Shown: piece after piece, positions 10,730-21,164 of the stretch | How the letters are laid out: every line of letters starts with the position of its first letter | Position numbering within the stretch: position 1 is the stretch's first letter | Assembly (NCBI RefSeq): GCF_027943255.1 | Contig: NC_072896.1 | Span: forward strand, 31,770,501 to 31,834,500 | DNA: 64,000 nucleotides | Reading direction: 5' to 3' | DNA from: Anastrepha obliqua | Taxonomy: Eukaryota > Arthropoda > Insecta > Diptera > Tephritidae | The notes under the pieces: generated by a model | Seen by the model: the letters and a program-made list of their open reading frames with translations, nothing else | Databases searched by the model: none | What the model was told of the DNA's origin: nothing | Made by a program: the position numbers and the translations under genes

Positions 10730-12042
10730 CAGGGTGGCTGATGAATTTTGCTACATTAAGAAACTCAAATAACTTTTCTTTTAGTGTATGGAATTCATTT
10801 ATTTTGTTTTCAAGTTTAAGGTCATTAAATTTTATTAAATTTAACTTAACTAGTTTTAAAAATAATTGAATTTAAATGCCCCCCATGCTCGTTGACACAA
10901 GTGCGGAATCTTAGTAAAAAGTTGTTCATTGCTGCTTTGAGAGTTGCGACAGGAATAGCCGCAATTGTTGCCCGAATGGATTGTTTTAGTTCATCCAAAT
11001 TTGTTGGCTTTGTTTTATAAACTTCTTGTTTACATAAACCCCACAAGAAAAAGTCAGGTGCAGTAAGGTCAGGCGACCTGGGGGGCCAACGAAATTCGGA
11101 GTTTCTTGAAATCAGTTTATTGGGAAATTTTCGTCGCAACTCTGTCATAACAGTCTGGGCTATGTGAGACGTTGCCCCATCTTGTTGAAACCACACAGAG
11201 TTGAAAGGAATTCTCTTTCGGCGTAGTTCTGGATAGAAAAATTCTTTCACCATTTTCAAATAACGGTCTCCAGTAACCGTAACGGTGTGACCATTTTCTT
11301 CAAAAAAATAAGGCCCGACAATACAGCGTGAAGAAACCGCACACCACACTGTCACGCGAAGAGGATGCAATTCCGTCTCGTGGAATATCTGTGGGTTAGA
11401 AGTACTCCATATTCGACAATTTTGTTTGTTCACATTGCCGTTTAAATCGAAATGGGCCTCATCAGACATGAAAAGGCAGTTTAACATGTTTTGGTCTTCT
11501 TCCACCATTTGCAGGATCTTCTGGCAAAATTCCAAGCGAATCGGCAAGTCTGCTGCATTCAGTTTGTTAACCATTTGAATTTTGTAGGGAAATAAGTCTA
11601 AATCTTTGTGCATTATTGTTTGCAAAAACTCTCGGCTGACACCAAGTTGAGCAGATAAGCTTCTTGTTGAAACCCTTGGATTGCTTTGTATAGCTTCAGC
11701 TACAGCAGCGATCGTTTCCTCCGTCCGAACTGGTGGGTTTCGATGATAAGGCCTTCTTGCGACTGTTCCTTGCTCAGCAAAATTATTCACCAGTCTCATT
11801 ATGGTCCATCTGCTCGGGGGATCGCCGCCAAACATCCGCCTGTACTCTCTCTGTAGCAAAACTACGGACTCCAGTGCGTGATAGCGGTGGACTATCCAAA
11901 TTCTTGTTTGCGTGTCCCAGTTATCAATTTTAATAAATTTTAAAGATCAATCTGCAAATTAAAACAAAAATGGAACAGATAACTTAAAAAGAAAAAAAGT
12001 TATTCAATTTTTTTTTGGTAGCGGCTTTCATCAGCCACCCTG
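10730..12042 (-). mobile_element. Nearly complete DD41D mariner-like (Tc1/mariner superfamily) transposon
   Basis: The element is 1313 bp long. Its ends are perfect 16-bp inverted repeats, CAGGGTGGCTGATGAA at 10730-10745 and its reverse complement at 12027-12042. The similarity continues imperfectly for about 50 bp. TA dinucleotides flank both ends (10728-10729 and 12043-12044), as expected for TA target-site duplication. One transposase frame fills the minus strand. Spacing of catalytic residues places it with the DD41D (rosa-type) group known from tephritids. Intact ends and a long frame imply a fairly young insertion. Confidence 0.9.
10846..11859 (-). CDS. Transposase of the DD41D mariner-like element
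   Basis: The minus-strand frame encodes 337 residues of a cut-and-paste transposase. A helix-turn-helix region at the start (SRWTIMRLVNNFAEQGT, then STRSLSAQLGVSREFLQTIM) binds the element ends. The catalytic core shows FMSDEAHFDLNG (first Asp), WFQQDGATSH (second Asp) and PPRSPDLTAPDFFLWG. Counting from the second Asp to the last Asp of TAPDFF leaves 41 residues, hence DD41D. The C-terminus ends with the family-like GGHLNSIIF. The frame stays open upstream to about 11950 without an in-frame ATG, giving an extra 30 residues (including WDTQTRIWIVHRYHALESVV) that look like genuine N-terminus. The start codon therefore seems lost or lies in an upstream exon. The first in-frame ATG is at about 11835. 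Confidence 0.88.
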   Translation of the reverse strand: MLQREYRRMFGGDPPSRWTIMRLVNNFAEQGTVARRPYHRNPPVRTEETIAAVAEAIQSNPRVSTRSLSAQLGVSREFLQTIMHKDLDLFPYKIQMVNKLNAADLPIRLEFCQKILQMVEEDQNMLNCLFMSDEAHFDLNGNVNKQNCRIWSTSNPQIFHETELHPLRVTVWCAVSSRCIVGPYFFEENGHTVTVTGDRYLKMVKEFFYPELRRKRIPFNSVWFQQDGATSHIAQTVMTELRRKFPNKLISRNSEFRWPPRSPDLTAPDFFLWGLCKQEVYKTKPTNLDELKQSIRATIAAIPVATLKAAMNNFLLRFRTCVNEHGGHLNSIIFKTS

Positions 12043-12638
12043 TATATACTAAAGTTGATTGAGGAAGGAAGATGGGTTTACAGCTATAAACGGCTTCAAG
12101 AAGTTGGGCTTAAAATTTTTTTTTTTCCTTTGCTGCTACAAACGGCTTCACGAAAGAATTGAAAGAACCAAACATTTTTTTTTTTGTACAAATTTCCCTC
12201 CTGGGAATTTTTTTGGGAAATTTATTTTCTTACACTTCTGGACTTTTTTTGTTGACAATTTAGTTGGTATTTTTTAAATCTCCCCTCTTGGGAAATTTTT
12301 GAGAACTTTATTTTCTTTGCTGATATATTTCCGTTACATTTTTCCACTTTTTTATTGGACACTTTCTTGATATTTCAAAAGTTTCCCCCCTTGGCAAATT
12401 TTACGGATTTTTTTATCTGATATACCTCCTTACACGTGTCGACTTTTTTGTGGAGAATTTTGTTAAAGGTTTAAAAATTTCCCCTCTTGGCGAGTTTTAG
12501 GGGACCATTTTCTTTGCTGATATATTTCCCTTGCACTTGTTGGCTTTTTTCTTGTGAATTTCGTTGATATTTCAAAAATTCCCTCTCTTGGCAAATTTTA
12601 GGGAACTTATAAATAATAAAAAATAAATAATTAAAATA

Positions 12639-13148
12639 ACGAATAAGTTCGTGCGGTTTTACAACAGATGGCGTAACTTGATTATTATTCCATCGATCCA
12701 CATTTCCAAACATTCATTGGAGAGCTACTGTCGTAAGGCACAAACGTCAGTATAAGTTTTTTATTTGAAGCGTAAACAACAATATTTTTACCACACTTGA
12801 AAATGTCGAATTTCGTGCCAAATAATGTGTTTTTGCGGGGAATTTTTTAATATGAAGAAAAAAGCAGCCGAAAGTCATCGTATCTTGGTGGAAGTTTATG
12901 GTGAGCATGCTCTAGCTGAGCGAACGTGCCAGAAGTGGTTTGCACGCTTTAAAAGTGGTGATTTTGGCCGCGCCGCCAAAGTTCATGGATACCGAATTGG
13001 AGGAATTGCTCGATCAAGATCCGGCTCAAACGCAAGAAGAGGTTGCAAAAACTTTGGGAGTTGATCAATCAACCATTTCCAAACGTTTAAAAGCCATGGG
13101 AATGATCCGAAATTCAAATTTCGAAAAAAAACCGCACGAACTTATTCA
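12639..13148 (+). mobile_element. Internally deleted mariner element
   Basis: Perfect 20-bp inverted repeats GAATAAGTTCGTGCGGTTTT lie at 12641-12660 and, as reverse complement, at 13128-13147. Between them are a 5' leader and only the N-terminal third of a mariner transposase. The remaining catalytic region was deleted, so the right end follows the DNA-binding domain directly. The element is about 510 bp and resembles a step from a full mariner toward a MITE. It interrupts the 100-bp tandem repeat. Confidence 0.88.
12803..13110 (+). pseudogene. Truncated mariner transposase, N-terminal domain only
   Basis: The reading begins with ATG at 12803 (MSNFVPNNV), meets a frameshift and stop near 12850, and resumes as MKKKAAESHRILVEVYGEHA followed by LAERTCQKWFARFKSGDF. 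After a second frameshift and small deletion near 12965 it continues ELEELLDQDPAQTQEEVAKT and STISKRLKAMGMI. These are the two helix-turn-helix segments of irritans-type mariner transposases. The catalytic D,D34D region is absent. It cannot make an active enzyme, though a DNA-binding fragment is conceivable. Confidence 0.88.
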
Positions 13149-13440
13149 TAGTATTAATATTTTTCTTTACTGATATATTCCCCTTACATTTGCTGACTTT
13201 TTTGTTTAAAACGTTATTAGTTTTATAAAAATTTCCCCTCTGGGCAGTTCCAAGGGAACTTTATTTTCTATGCTGATATATTTCCCTTAAAATTGCCGAA
13301 TATTTTGTTGAAAATTTAGTTGGAATTTTAAAAATATCCCATCTGGGCAAATTTTTATGAGTTTTGTTTTCTTCGCTGACACTTGTTTACTTTTTTGTTG
13401 AGAGTTTAGTTGCAATTTGAAAAATTCCCCCTTTTGATTT

Positions 13441-15295
13441 CTTTACTCCAGGATAGGGGTACAAAATTTTGTTTTCCTTTGCAGTCATAAGCGGCTTCAA
13501 GTAAGAACTGAAAAAACCAAAAATTTCTTGTCTCTTACAAATTTCCCTCCTTGGGAAATTTTTGGGAAATTTCTGTTTTTTGATTGCGAAAGCAAATGGA
13601 ATGAAATTTATAAAACAAAATTATCTAAAAATATTATAAAACATCCCTGTAAAATATTTAAAATCATTTGCTCACCCTTTTCGATCAAATCAATTTTTCT
13701 TCGTAGAACGGCTGTGAGTAAAGAAGTATTAGCGTACTTTTAATTTTTAATAAAATTCTCTTTCCCCTTTTGTTAAATTTTCGGGAAATTTATTTTCTTT
13801 GCGGTAGAAGTTATTATAAAAATAAATTTAATTCATATCTAACTATATAAAATATCTTTGCAACACATTTCAAAAACTAAGTTTCTCACTTAACTAAAAT
13901 TTTTCAATTAACTTCTTTATTCCGAGCTGTGTTGAACGATTGTAATAACCGATCCATCATTTTGGCGGTGAATCATAGTTACTTGCATTGGGTTTTCCTG
14001 AAATATCAAACTGATAGTAGCATATTTTAAACTTTCTATCTGACATGTGTCACAGAACTATGGATGCCATCAAGACAAATGACTGTAAAAAAAGAAATTC
14101 TATCTTGAAGGACCCTCCCACTCTCGCTTCTAATATCATAATTTAAGTAAAGTCTCTTCATTGCAGCGCTTCGTGTTTGTCACCCAAAAATTTAAGTTGC
14201 CATATCAGCCTTTTTATTACACATACACATGCACATCCTAATTGGGTGGTACAGCCCGGGAGCAAATAAAAGGCTTAAATGTCGTGACGCACTCGTTTCG
14301 TTACAGGCGTTCAATTTTGAGTCCTACCACCTTTACGATGTATGTGTGACAACCACCCCAGCTTGACTTCCAAAAACTTCATTTATTGTCATTTGACAGT
14401 TTGTTGCTGACTTTGTTTGCTCCAGTTGTTCATATCAGGGGGGAGGGTGCAAGAAGAAAAGCAAATTATTTTCAGCTGTGTTGTCCCACTTTGCCTACGC
14501 CTTCGCCTATGCATATTTGGTTTTCTGTTGTTTTTCCTTTTTTAGGAATTTTACGATGCGTCTAAGGAGCGCACAAGCAACGGTGCGTAGTGCAGGTGAG
14601 CTACATAGCGGGAGGCGAGAGGTTGCAAAGGCATTTTACCAAAATATTTAACATGTGCTGGAATTTATGATTTTATTGAAAGTCATTGTTGTCAGCGGGT
14701 GGTTGGTATATTGTCGTTCTAAATGAAATATTTAACCTGCTTTCTCCCATATAAAAAAGTGGGAAAAAACAAAAGAACCAAAAAACAAAACAAGTTTCTA
14801 TGGTGAAAATTCTTCGAGGGCAGCATATTTTATGCACATAAAACATAGCAAGAAATGTAGTTGGAAATTAAATAATATTTGTTTTTAGCATCAAGTTTAA
14901 TATCCTGCAGAATGTCGCAAAGGAAAAGAAAAGAAAAAAATCAATGAAATTGGTAACATTTTTATGAACAAAATTTTGGGATTTCATGCAGAGAAGTGAA
15001 TATTAGGAAAAATTCGAAAATTAATGAGTCCAAAGCGAAGAAATATATAATATGTAAGCTACAAACGTACGATGTCTGCATACTCCGCTTTTCCATTTTC
15101 GCAAAGTATTGTGAAATATAGAGCAATTAAAAAAAATCGTATCTGTATCAAATAAGTTGTGAGTGACTGTAAGTCTTTACTTACTTAAGAAGGGAAAAAT
15201 GCCAACAAAGTTGTGACTTATACCATTCACACCAAACACCTTTCTGAGCGATACATTTTTTATTTGTCCGAAGCGCTCTCTCACGCCCACCAAGA
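13441..15295. other. Intron sequence with scattered hairpin repeats, no gene
   Basis: Further AAATTTCCC/GGGAAATTT units occur near 13543-13572 and in weaker form to about 13800. The rest, including a GC-richer stretch at 14220-14620, holds no recognisable gene. Confidence 0.4.
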
Positions 15296-15380
15296 AGAAG
15301 AACAACAGCAAGCCGCACACCACAAATAGGAGGAGAGCTTGGCCAAACGCCTAACTGAAGTGTTTATTTATTTATTCACG
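15296..15380 (+). mobile_element. 3' tail fragment of the tRNA-derived SINE
   Basis: GCACACCACAAATAGGAGGA followed by GAGCTTGGCCAAACGCC and a TTTATTTATTTATT tail equals the 3' end of the SINE at 30202-30522, in + orientation and 5'-truncated. Confidence 0.7.
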
Positions 15381-15515
15381 TTTTTATATCGAGAAAACAG
15401 TACGTATTTGAAATGTTTTATATATTTTTTTTGATTTTAGAAACTAGAATAACCAAATACTCCTAACTCCGATTGCTCCACCGCTGCTAGAAACTTATTT
15501 TCTATTTTAGTTTAA

Positions 15516-16228
15516 GGGGACTCGGTGGTGTAGAAATTAAAAAAAAAAATCAATTTTTTTTCTGATATTTCGAAAGTATGGTATCTTAAGAATATACGGT
15601 GGAATTTTCATGTGGACATTCTCAATATTATACCTTCTACAACCTATTAACTAGGTTGAGAGCGGTCCGTGCACTCCTGTACCTCAAACTTTAAACTCAT
15701 TTATCTCGAATCGACTTTTTTCGGCACGGCAGGGATGAAAAAAAATTTAACCAAATCACTTGAAATTTGAATATGTATGACTATCATTCGAACTATAATC
15801 ATCATTTTATTTAAATAAATTACTATTTTTCACATTAAAAAACTATGTAGTGGAGAAATACCCGATTTTACGAAGTTTTTTTCAAAACCGCGCCATTTTG
15901 TCACTTTTTAATTTTTTCGATTTGTGCTAATATAGTTCCGACCGTAACTGCACTATTTCTGATTAAGAATCTTCTTGAATTTTGTGTTTCAGATGAGTAG
16001 AAGTCTCGAAATCACCTGTACCGTCCGGGTCAGAGTTTTCGAGAGCGTCATCTTCAGCGGCATTTTTATAATAAAAAATATTTTTTTTTAATAAAAAAAA
16101 AATTGTATGCTCAATAGATGCAGTAATAAACAGGAAAAGTTTAAATATCGTTTTTATTTTTTATTTTTAATGACAAATGAAATCATGAAAATACGTAAAA
16201 TTTTCGTGCTCTAGAACACCAGGCCCCC
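15516..16228. mobile_element. TTAA-flanked MITE of 713 bp
   Basis: Imperfect terminal inverted repeats (GGGGACTCGGTGGTGTAGA at the left, GGGGGCCTGGTGTTCTAGA on the opposite strand at the right, 14 of 19 matching) are bounded by TTAA at 15512-15515 and 16229-16232. TTAA targets are typical of piggyBac and Kolobok elements. The interior is AT-rich with no long open frame, so it would depend on an autonomous relative. Confidence 0.7.
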
Positions 16229-16734
16229 TTAAAATTAAGAAATGAAAAAAAAGAATTAACTAATTTTAATAAAAATTATTGCACATTGCTTTTGCTATAA
16301 AGAAGTCAAATGTTTAAGTAGATTTTTAGATCTTCGTATTCTTCGTCCGCTGTTCTATCACAAAAGTATGCTCGAATTTTTTCTCATATGGAAGAAAATA
16401 GGCAATACCATTAGCAAAAAAAAAAATTCTCAAAAATCAAACTTTTAGGCACTTAAAACTTGCACTTATACCCAAATTCAATGGAGCTAATGGTCCCTCA
16501 ACTGCGTATCTGCAACTTTTTTTAATTCGGAGGAAAAAGTGCGATATTTTGCTGAACATTTGCTAAATTTTTTTTAAGTTCACACCACATTTGAAACTTG
16601 AATTTATATGGCTTTTATAGCAGAATAAACTCTGTTTTCATAAAAGAAATATTAAAATTAAATGAAAAAAAACATAAAACTTGTCAATAGGTATGTGTGC
16701 CATAGTTTTCTAAAGCAGTTGTGTTCCTTTTAAG

Positions 16735-16930
16735 CTAACGGGTGGTTAAGTTTCAAGGGCCGGTGTTGATTTTGAATAAAATATATTTTTTTTTTTTTTA
16801 ATTATTGCCATTTCTCTTTATTATGATAATATTGGTATGGCTCAAATACGTATGGAATAAAATATTGGCCAAATAGCCGCCGCGGTCTCGGCGGCACACC
16901 TCCAAAGACCACCAAATGCAAATAGTTCCT
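16735..16930 (-). mobile_element. 3'-end fragment of a DD41D-type transposon
   Basis: Starts GGGTGGTTAAGTTTCAAGGG and CCGGTGTTGATTTTGAAT and continues through CATTTCTCTTTATTATGAT to a GCC-rich stretch near 16880. It is closely similar to 16936-17210 and 37524-37720. It corresponds to the end of a transposase gene plus the terminal repeat, without the rest of the element. Confidence 0.65.
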
Positions 16931-16935
16931 TATCT

Positions 16936-17210
16936 AAAGGGGGTTAAGCTTCAAGGGCCGGTGTTGATTTTAAATAAAATACAAGTGTTTTAGGAAATTA
17001 TTCTCATTTCTCTTTATTATGATAATATACGTATGGAACAAAATATTGGCCAAATGCCCGCCGCTCCCGCGCCGGCGGCACACCTCCATCCGATGGTCCA
17101 AATTTTCGATGACGCTGAGGCATAATTGAGGTTCTATGCCGTTAATGTGCCGAATTATCTCATACTTTAGCTCTTGAATTGTTGCTGGCTTATCGACGTA
17201 CACCATTTAC
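16936..17210 (-). pseudogene. C-terminal transposase fragment (DD41D type) with element end
   Basis: The minus strand encodes VYVDKPATIQELKYEIIRHI, then VIENLDHRMEVCRRRGSGGH followed by LANILFHT. This is the usual C-terminus of mariner-like transposases of this group, in which RGGHLxDIIFHT closes the protein. The stop codon has been lost and the frame runs on into the terminal sequence. About 60 residues remain of some 340. It lies right next to a second copy of the same end (16735-16930). Confidence 0.75.
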
Positions 17211-17540
17211 ATTACTTCTGCTCATACTTTTTCCTCTTGAAGGCTAGTAAATTTATCGGTATTGAAACGCTTATCACTTGGGTAGCTGGCCTTGATACTG
17301 TGCGGTAGGCAGACACAACTTTCAGAGGTGCCGTTCGTTCGTTCTACCGTTGCTAGGAGCTTACACCGGTAATTTGTCTTTAGCGCTTTTGCCAACAGTT
17401 CAGCTCATCAGATCTTTAATGTTTATAAGATGACATTGAGCAGATGTAGAGATTATTTACTCGAATGGATACAGTCATGAATCAAAATAGAATTTCTAGT
17501 TAAAATCAAAAAGTACTATTCAGTCAACACGTTTTCAATT

Positions 17541-17742
17541 ATCTTAATTTTAGAGCAACTTTTTCACTAAAAAAAGTATTTTGAGTGATGGAAATCTTTA
17601 CTATTTCACCTTTACGCTTGTCATTGCTTGTCTGTTTGTATTCTTTAGCTGTGTACGAGTATTTCACAAGTGCCAAAAATGATTGACGTGCAACAAAATT
17701 ACAAACCCTTCGATAGGGTGATTAATTTTGTGCTACCTTTTA
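17541..17742. mobile_element. Diverged copy of the GGTGGCGCAAAATTAATC MITE
   Basis: Internal sequence (GTGATGGAAATCTTTACT, CATTGCTTGTCTGTTTGTAT, CACAAGTGCCAAAAATGATT) and the right end GATTAATTTTGTGCTACCT match the element at 35764-35991. The left terminal repeat is eroded. It ends 30 bp before the acceptor of the Ddr exon at 17771, close to where the branch point should lie. Confidence 0.65.
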
Positions 17743-17770
17743 CTTATACTTGTTTTTTTTCTATTTCCAG

Positions 17771-17910
17771 GCTACGAGTGGATTGGCTGGCGCAATGATA
17801 CACCTGATTTAAATGGCAAGCCTGTGGAAATTGTTTTCGAATTCGATGCAGTACGAAATTTTAGTGCAATTATTTTGCACACGAATAATATGTTCACAAA
17901 GGACGTGCAG
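17771..17910 (+). CDS. Ddr: Ddr exon: middle of the DS-like domain
   Basis: This 140-nt exon encodes about 46 residues: GYEWIGWRND, then PVEIVFEFDAVRNFS, then HTNNMFTKDVQ. It matches the DDR family pattern GYDYVGWxN...VEIxFEFDRxRNFxxMxVHxNNMFxKGVK almost position by position. It is the beta-sandwich core of the DS-like domain on the outside of the cell. The acceptor is TTTCTATTTCCAG ending at 17770; the donor is GTAAGAGT from 17911. The phase-1 G carried from the exon ending at 1648 joins GC here to give glycine, and the exon then ends exactly at a codon boundary (phase 0). The preceding intron is 16.1 kb and the following one only 389 bp. Confidence 0.92.
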
Positions 17911-18299
17911 GTAAGAGTAGTTAAGGTATTTTTAAAAAGTTAATTATTTCTTGATTAATAAACGAAAGCAATGCTCACACAAGAATGTCTAGTTCGAATT
18001 GTTAGAATTATGATTTTCCAGAGCGCACTGTTACAACAAAATTTAGACAAAACTTAAATAGCTTTTTAAGGCTTACAAGCAGCCTCCGGCAGCATGAAAA
18101 TTAATAACAAAACAATTCTTGTGAAAATGAATAGTAGCAAATTTAAAGTAGTACTCCAACAAATTTGAAAACATTATTTTTTAAATTTTTTGCAAACGCC
18201 TTTAAATACCAAATAGTAAATTAAAAGGATATGAAAATAATATTTCCATAAATTTTCACTTTAATTTTTTGTTTCCTCATTTTTCATATCCATTTTAAG
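17911..18299 (+). other. Short Ddr intron
   Basis: 389-bp intron with donor GTAAGAGT and acceptor TTTTAAG. AT-rich, with no insertion recognised. Its small size contrasts with its 16-kb and 40-kb neighbours. Confidence 0.85.
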
Positions 18300-18507
18300 G
18301 TATTCGTGCGCGCTAAAGTCTTCTTTAGCATCGGTGGCCGTCATTTCTCCGGTGAACCGGTGCAATTCTCTTACATGCCAGACACCATAATGGATCACGC
18401 GCGAGATGTCACCATCAAATTGCATCATCGTGTTGGTAGATATTTGAAAATCAATTTATATTTTGCTGTGAAATGGATTATGCTGTCGGAAATTTCATTT
18501 GTTTCGG
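18300..18507 (+). CDS. Ddr: Ddr exon: C-terminal part of the DS-like domain
   Basis: This 208-nt exon encodes about 69 residues beginning VFVRAKVFFSIGGRHFSGEP and ending AVKWIMLSEISFVS. The end matches the family signature FAxxWxxFSEIxFxS that closes the DS-like domain in DDR1 and DDR2, and the middle matches VxxxLHHRVxRxLKxxxYFA. The acceptor is CATTTTAAG ending at 18299 and the donor is GTGAGT at 18508. The exon starts in phase 0 and ends in phase 1 with a G. Joining to TG at 58477 gives a valine codon, so the protein runs SEISFVS-V-PAVGNFTDE. The domain is therefore complete across three exons, and no missing domain exon needs to be sought in the 40-kb intron. Confidence 0.92.
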
Positions 18508-18539
18508 GTGAGTGAATATAAAAAATGAACTTTGACGTC

Positions 18540-21160
18540 GGATGTGAAAAACATAAAACCAAAAAAATAGAATAATAAAATGTAGTAAAATAAAATGAAA
18601 TAAATAAAAATAAAATAAAATGAATCAATAAAATGAAGTAAGACAAAATGGAAATAAATAAACTAAAGTAAATAACAACTAAGCTTAACAAAATTAAAAA
18701 AAGATTATAAAAAATTGAGATAAGGAGAACAAATTTGAGCCTCAAAATAAAATAGAATTAAATTAAAAAACAATAATTTTTTTGTCGTGCTTTTTTTGTT
18801 GTGCTTTTTTTGTTTTACCTCACATATCGGATAATAGAAAGAAAATATGAATATATAAAAAAAAACTCAAAGCATAATTTAAACTAAACTAATAATATAA
18901 AAGAATTTAAATAAAAATTTAGAAGAGATTATCAAACATTTTGAGCATTTGAGACATAAAATAAAGTAAAATTAAATTAAATAAAACTTGTGATGTTTTT
19001 TGTTTTTTTTTATTCCTTTTTGTTTTTTATTCTTTTGTTTTGTTTTCGTTTTGATTGTGTTTTCGCTTTTTGTTCTTTTTGCCTCACATATCAGCAAGAC
19101 CGTTGTTGCAAGTTGGGTTGCATGAAAAAAAAAACATCTCGTTTGGAATTGTTTTGAAAATGAAGTAAATTAAAATAAAAATAATAAAAAATAAATCAAC
19201 AAAATAAAGTAAAGAAAATGGAAATAAGTAAAATAAATGAAAATAGACGAAAAAACTAGGTTAAATCGAAATTTAAAAAAATATCAAAACAAAAAAAAAA
19301 TTAAATAAAACATTAAATGAAGAATAACAAACATTTAAAATTTTTGAGGCATAAAATAAAATAGAGAAAAATTAAATAAAATAAAACTTGTTTTCGAAGT
19401 GTTTCTATTTTTTTGTTTTGTTTTGTTTCTCGTTGATTTTTTTGTTCCTCATATCATCAAGGCCACCGCCACATTAAATATGTCCCATGGCTTGCTTGAC
19501 TAAAAAAAGCACCTCGAAAATGTCCCGTTCGAAATCGTTTTGAAAATTAAATAAATTCAAATATAGTAAAACTAAAATAAAATGAAATAAATTAAATCAA
19601 CAAAATAAACTATTTTACCTTAGTTAGGAAATACGTAAAATAAAAGAAAATAAAAACAAATTATAAAAATAGCAAATATTATCTGGATGTTGCGACATAA
19701 AATTAAGTAAAATTAATTAAATATTTTGTGTTTTTATTTATTTATTTTTAATTTTTTTGGTTTGTTTTATTTTATTTATTTTTAATTTTTTTGTTTTTTT
19801 ATTTTTTCTATTTATTTTTTTATTATTATTTTTTAATTTATTTTGCTTTGTTTTCTTTGCTGACATACCATCGAGCTGCCGTCATAGAAAATATGTCCCA
19901 TGGCTTGCATGGAGTGGAATGGAATTAAAATAAAAAAGTAATATGAATAAAATAAATCAACAAAATGAATTAAGATAAAATGGAAATAAATAAAATAAAA
20001 CAAATCAAGTTAAGAATATAAAATAAAAGAAAAATAAAGATGCAAAATAAATAAAGTAAAGTGAGAGCAACAAAATTGTTATTTTCCAGTACACCTACAT
20101 ATTTTTTATGTGTATTTGTGAAGAAAAACAAACATTACAAGCATTTAGGACATAAAATAAAATTACCCGGTTTTGTGCTTTTTTGATATATGGTTTCTTT
20201 GTTGTCTTGTTTAATTTTTTATTTTTTTGTATTGTACTTTCTATTTTTTTGGTGTATTTGTGAAGGAGAACAAACATTACACGCATTCAAGAAATAAAAT
20301 GAAATAACCTTGTTTTGTTTTTTTTTTGTCTTATGTCGTTTGGTTTTTTTGTTGCCTTGTTTTTCTTTTGTAATTTTTTTGTTTGCTTTCATTTTTAATA
20401 TTTTGAATTTTTTATGCGGGTGAGCCGGTCTTAATGTCACACACGTAATCAATGTCGCCGCCACAGTTAGATAAATTCAGTTTTTATGTACTAAACGATC
20501 TCCCCTTGTTTGTAATCATTGTAAAGAAATAAAAAGAAATTCAATTAAATAAAAAAATCTTTTTTTATGAAATTAGGTAAAATAACACAAAATAAAATAA
20601 AATAAGCCAAATAACTAAAACAAGCAAAGTGGTAAAAAAAAATTAAATAAATAAATTGAAATAAAAATGTTATATTGTAAAATAAATTAAAATGAGGCTT
20701 TATAAAATAAAATTAACTTAAATAAAGTAAAAGAAATAAAATAAATAAATAAAATAAAAAGCACGCAAATTAAATAAAAAACATAAATGAAAATAAAAAA
20801 ATAATAAATAAAAAATTTGCTAAAAAAAGTAACAATAAGTAAAATAAGGTAAGATTAATAAAAAAAATGAAATAAAATAAAAGAATTATATATAAAACAA
20901 TGTACAAAAAAATATTTCAAAAATAACAAAATGTAAAAAAATTAAAACAATATTAAAGGAATATACAAAAATGTTAAAAAATTAAATAAAATGAAGTAAG
21001 GCCAGCAAAACTATTTGTTTCCCAAGCAGTCAATTAATTTTTGATGATATTAGATACAAACATTTCCAGCATTTAAGATATAAAAATGAAATAAAATAAA
21101 ATAAAATAAAAAGAAAAATAAAATATAATGATAAAAAAAATTAAATAAAATAAAGTAAGA
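18540..21160. repeat. AT-rich long-period degenerate tandem array
   Basis: A strand-asymmetric block alternating long (AATAAAATAAA)n runs with TTTTTTGTTTTG-type runs. Short conserved islands recur: CCTCACATATC near 18820 and 19080; TATGTCCCATGGCTTGC near 19478 and 19891; a TTTGTGAAGxAxAACAAACATTAC island near 20112 and 20257. The spacing of several hundred bases suggests a decayed satellite. The apparent open frames are lysine- or phenylalanine-rich artefacts. Confidence 0.65.
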
Positions 21161-21164
21161 TTAA

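Larger units (their letters stand above)
12180..13440. repeat. Tandem repeat with a period of about 100 bp, split by a mariner insertion
   Basis: The unit contains CTTTGCTGATATATTTCCCT, then a GACTTTTTTGTTGA stretch, then ATTTCCCCTCTTGGGAAATT and GGGAACTTTATTTTC. CTGATATA anchors fall near 12320, 12416 and 12518, then near 13170, 13276 and 13375 after the mariner at 12639-13148. The period is 96-106 bp. The same unit appears singly elsewhere in this intron as the hairpin repeats. Confidence 0.75.
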
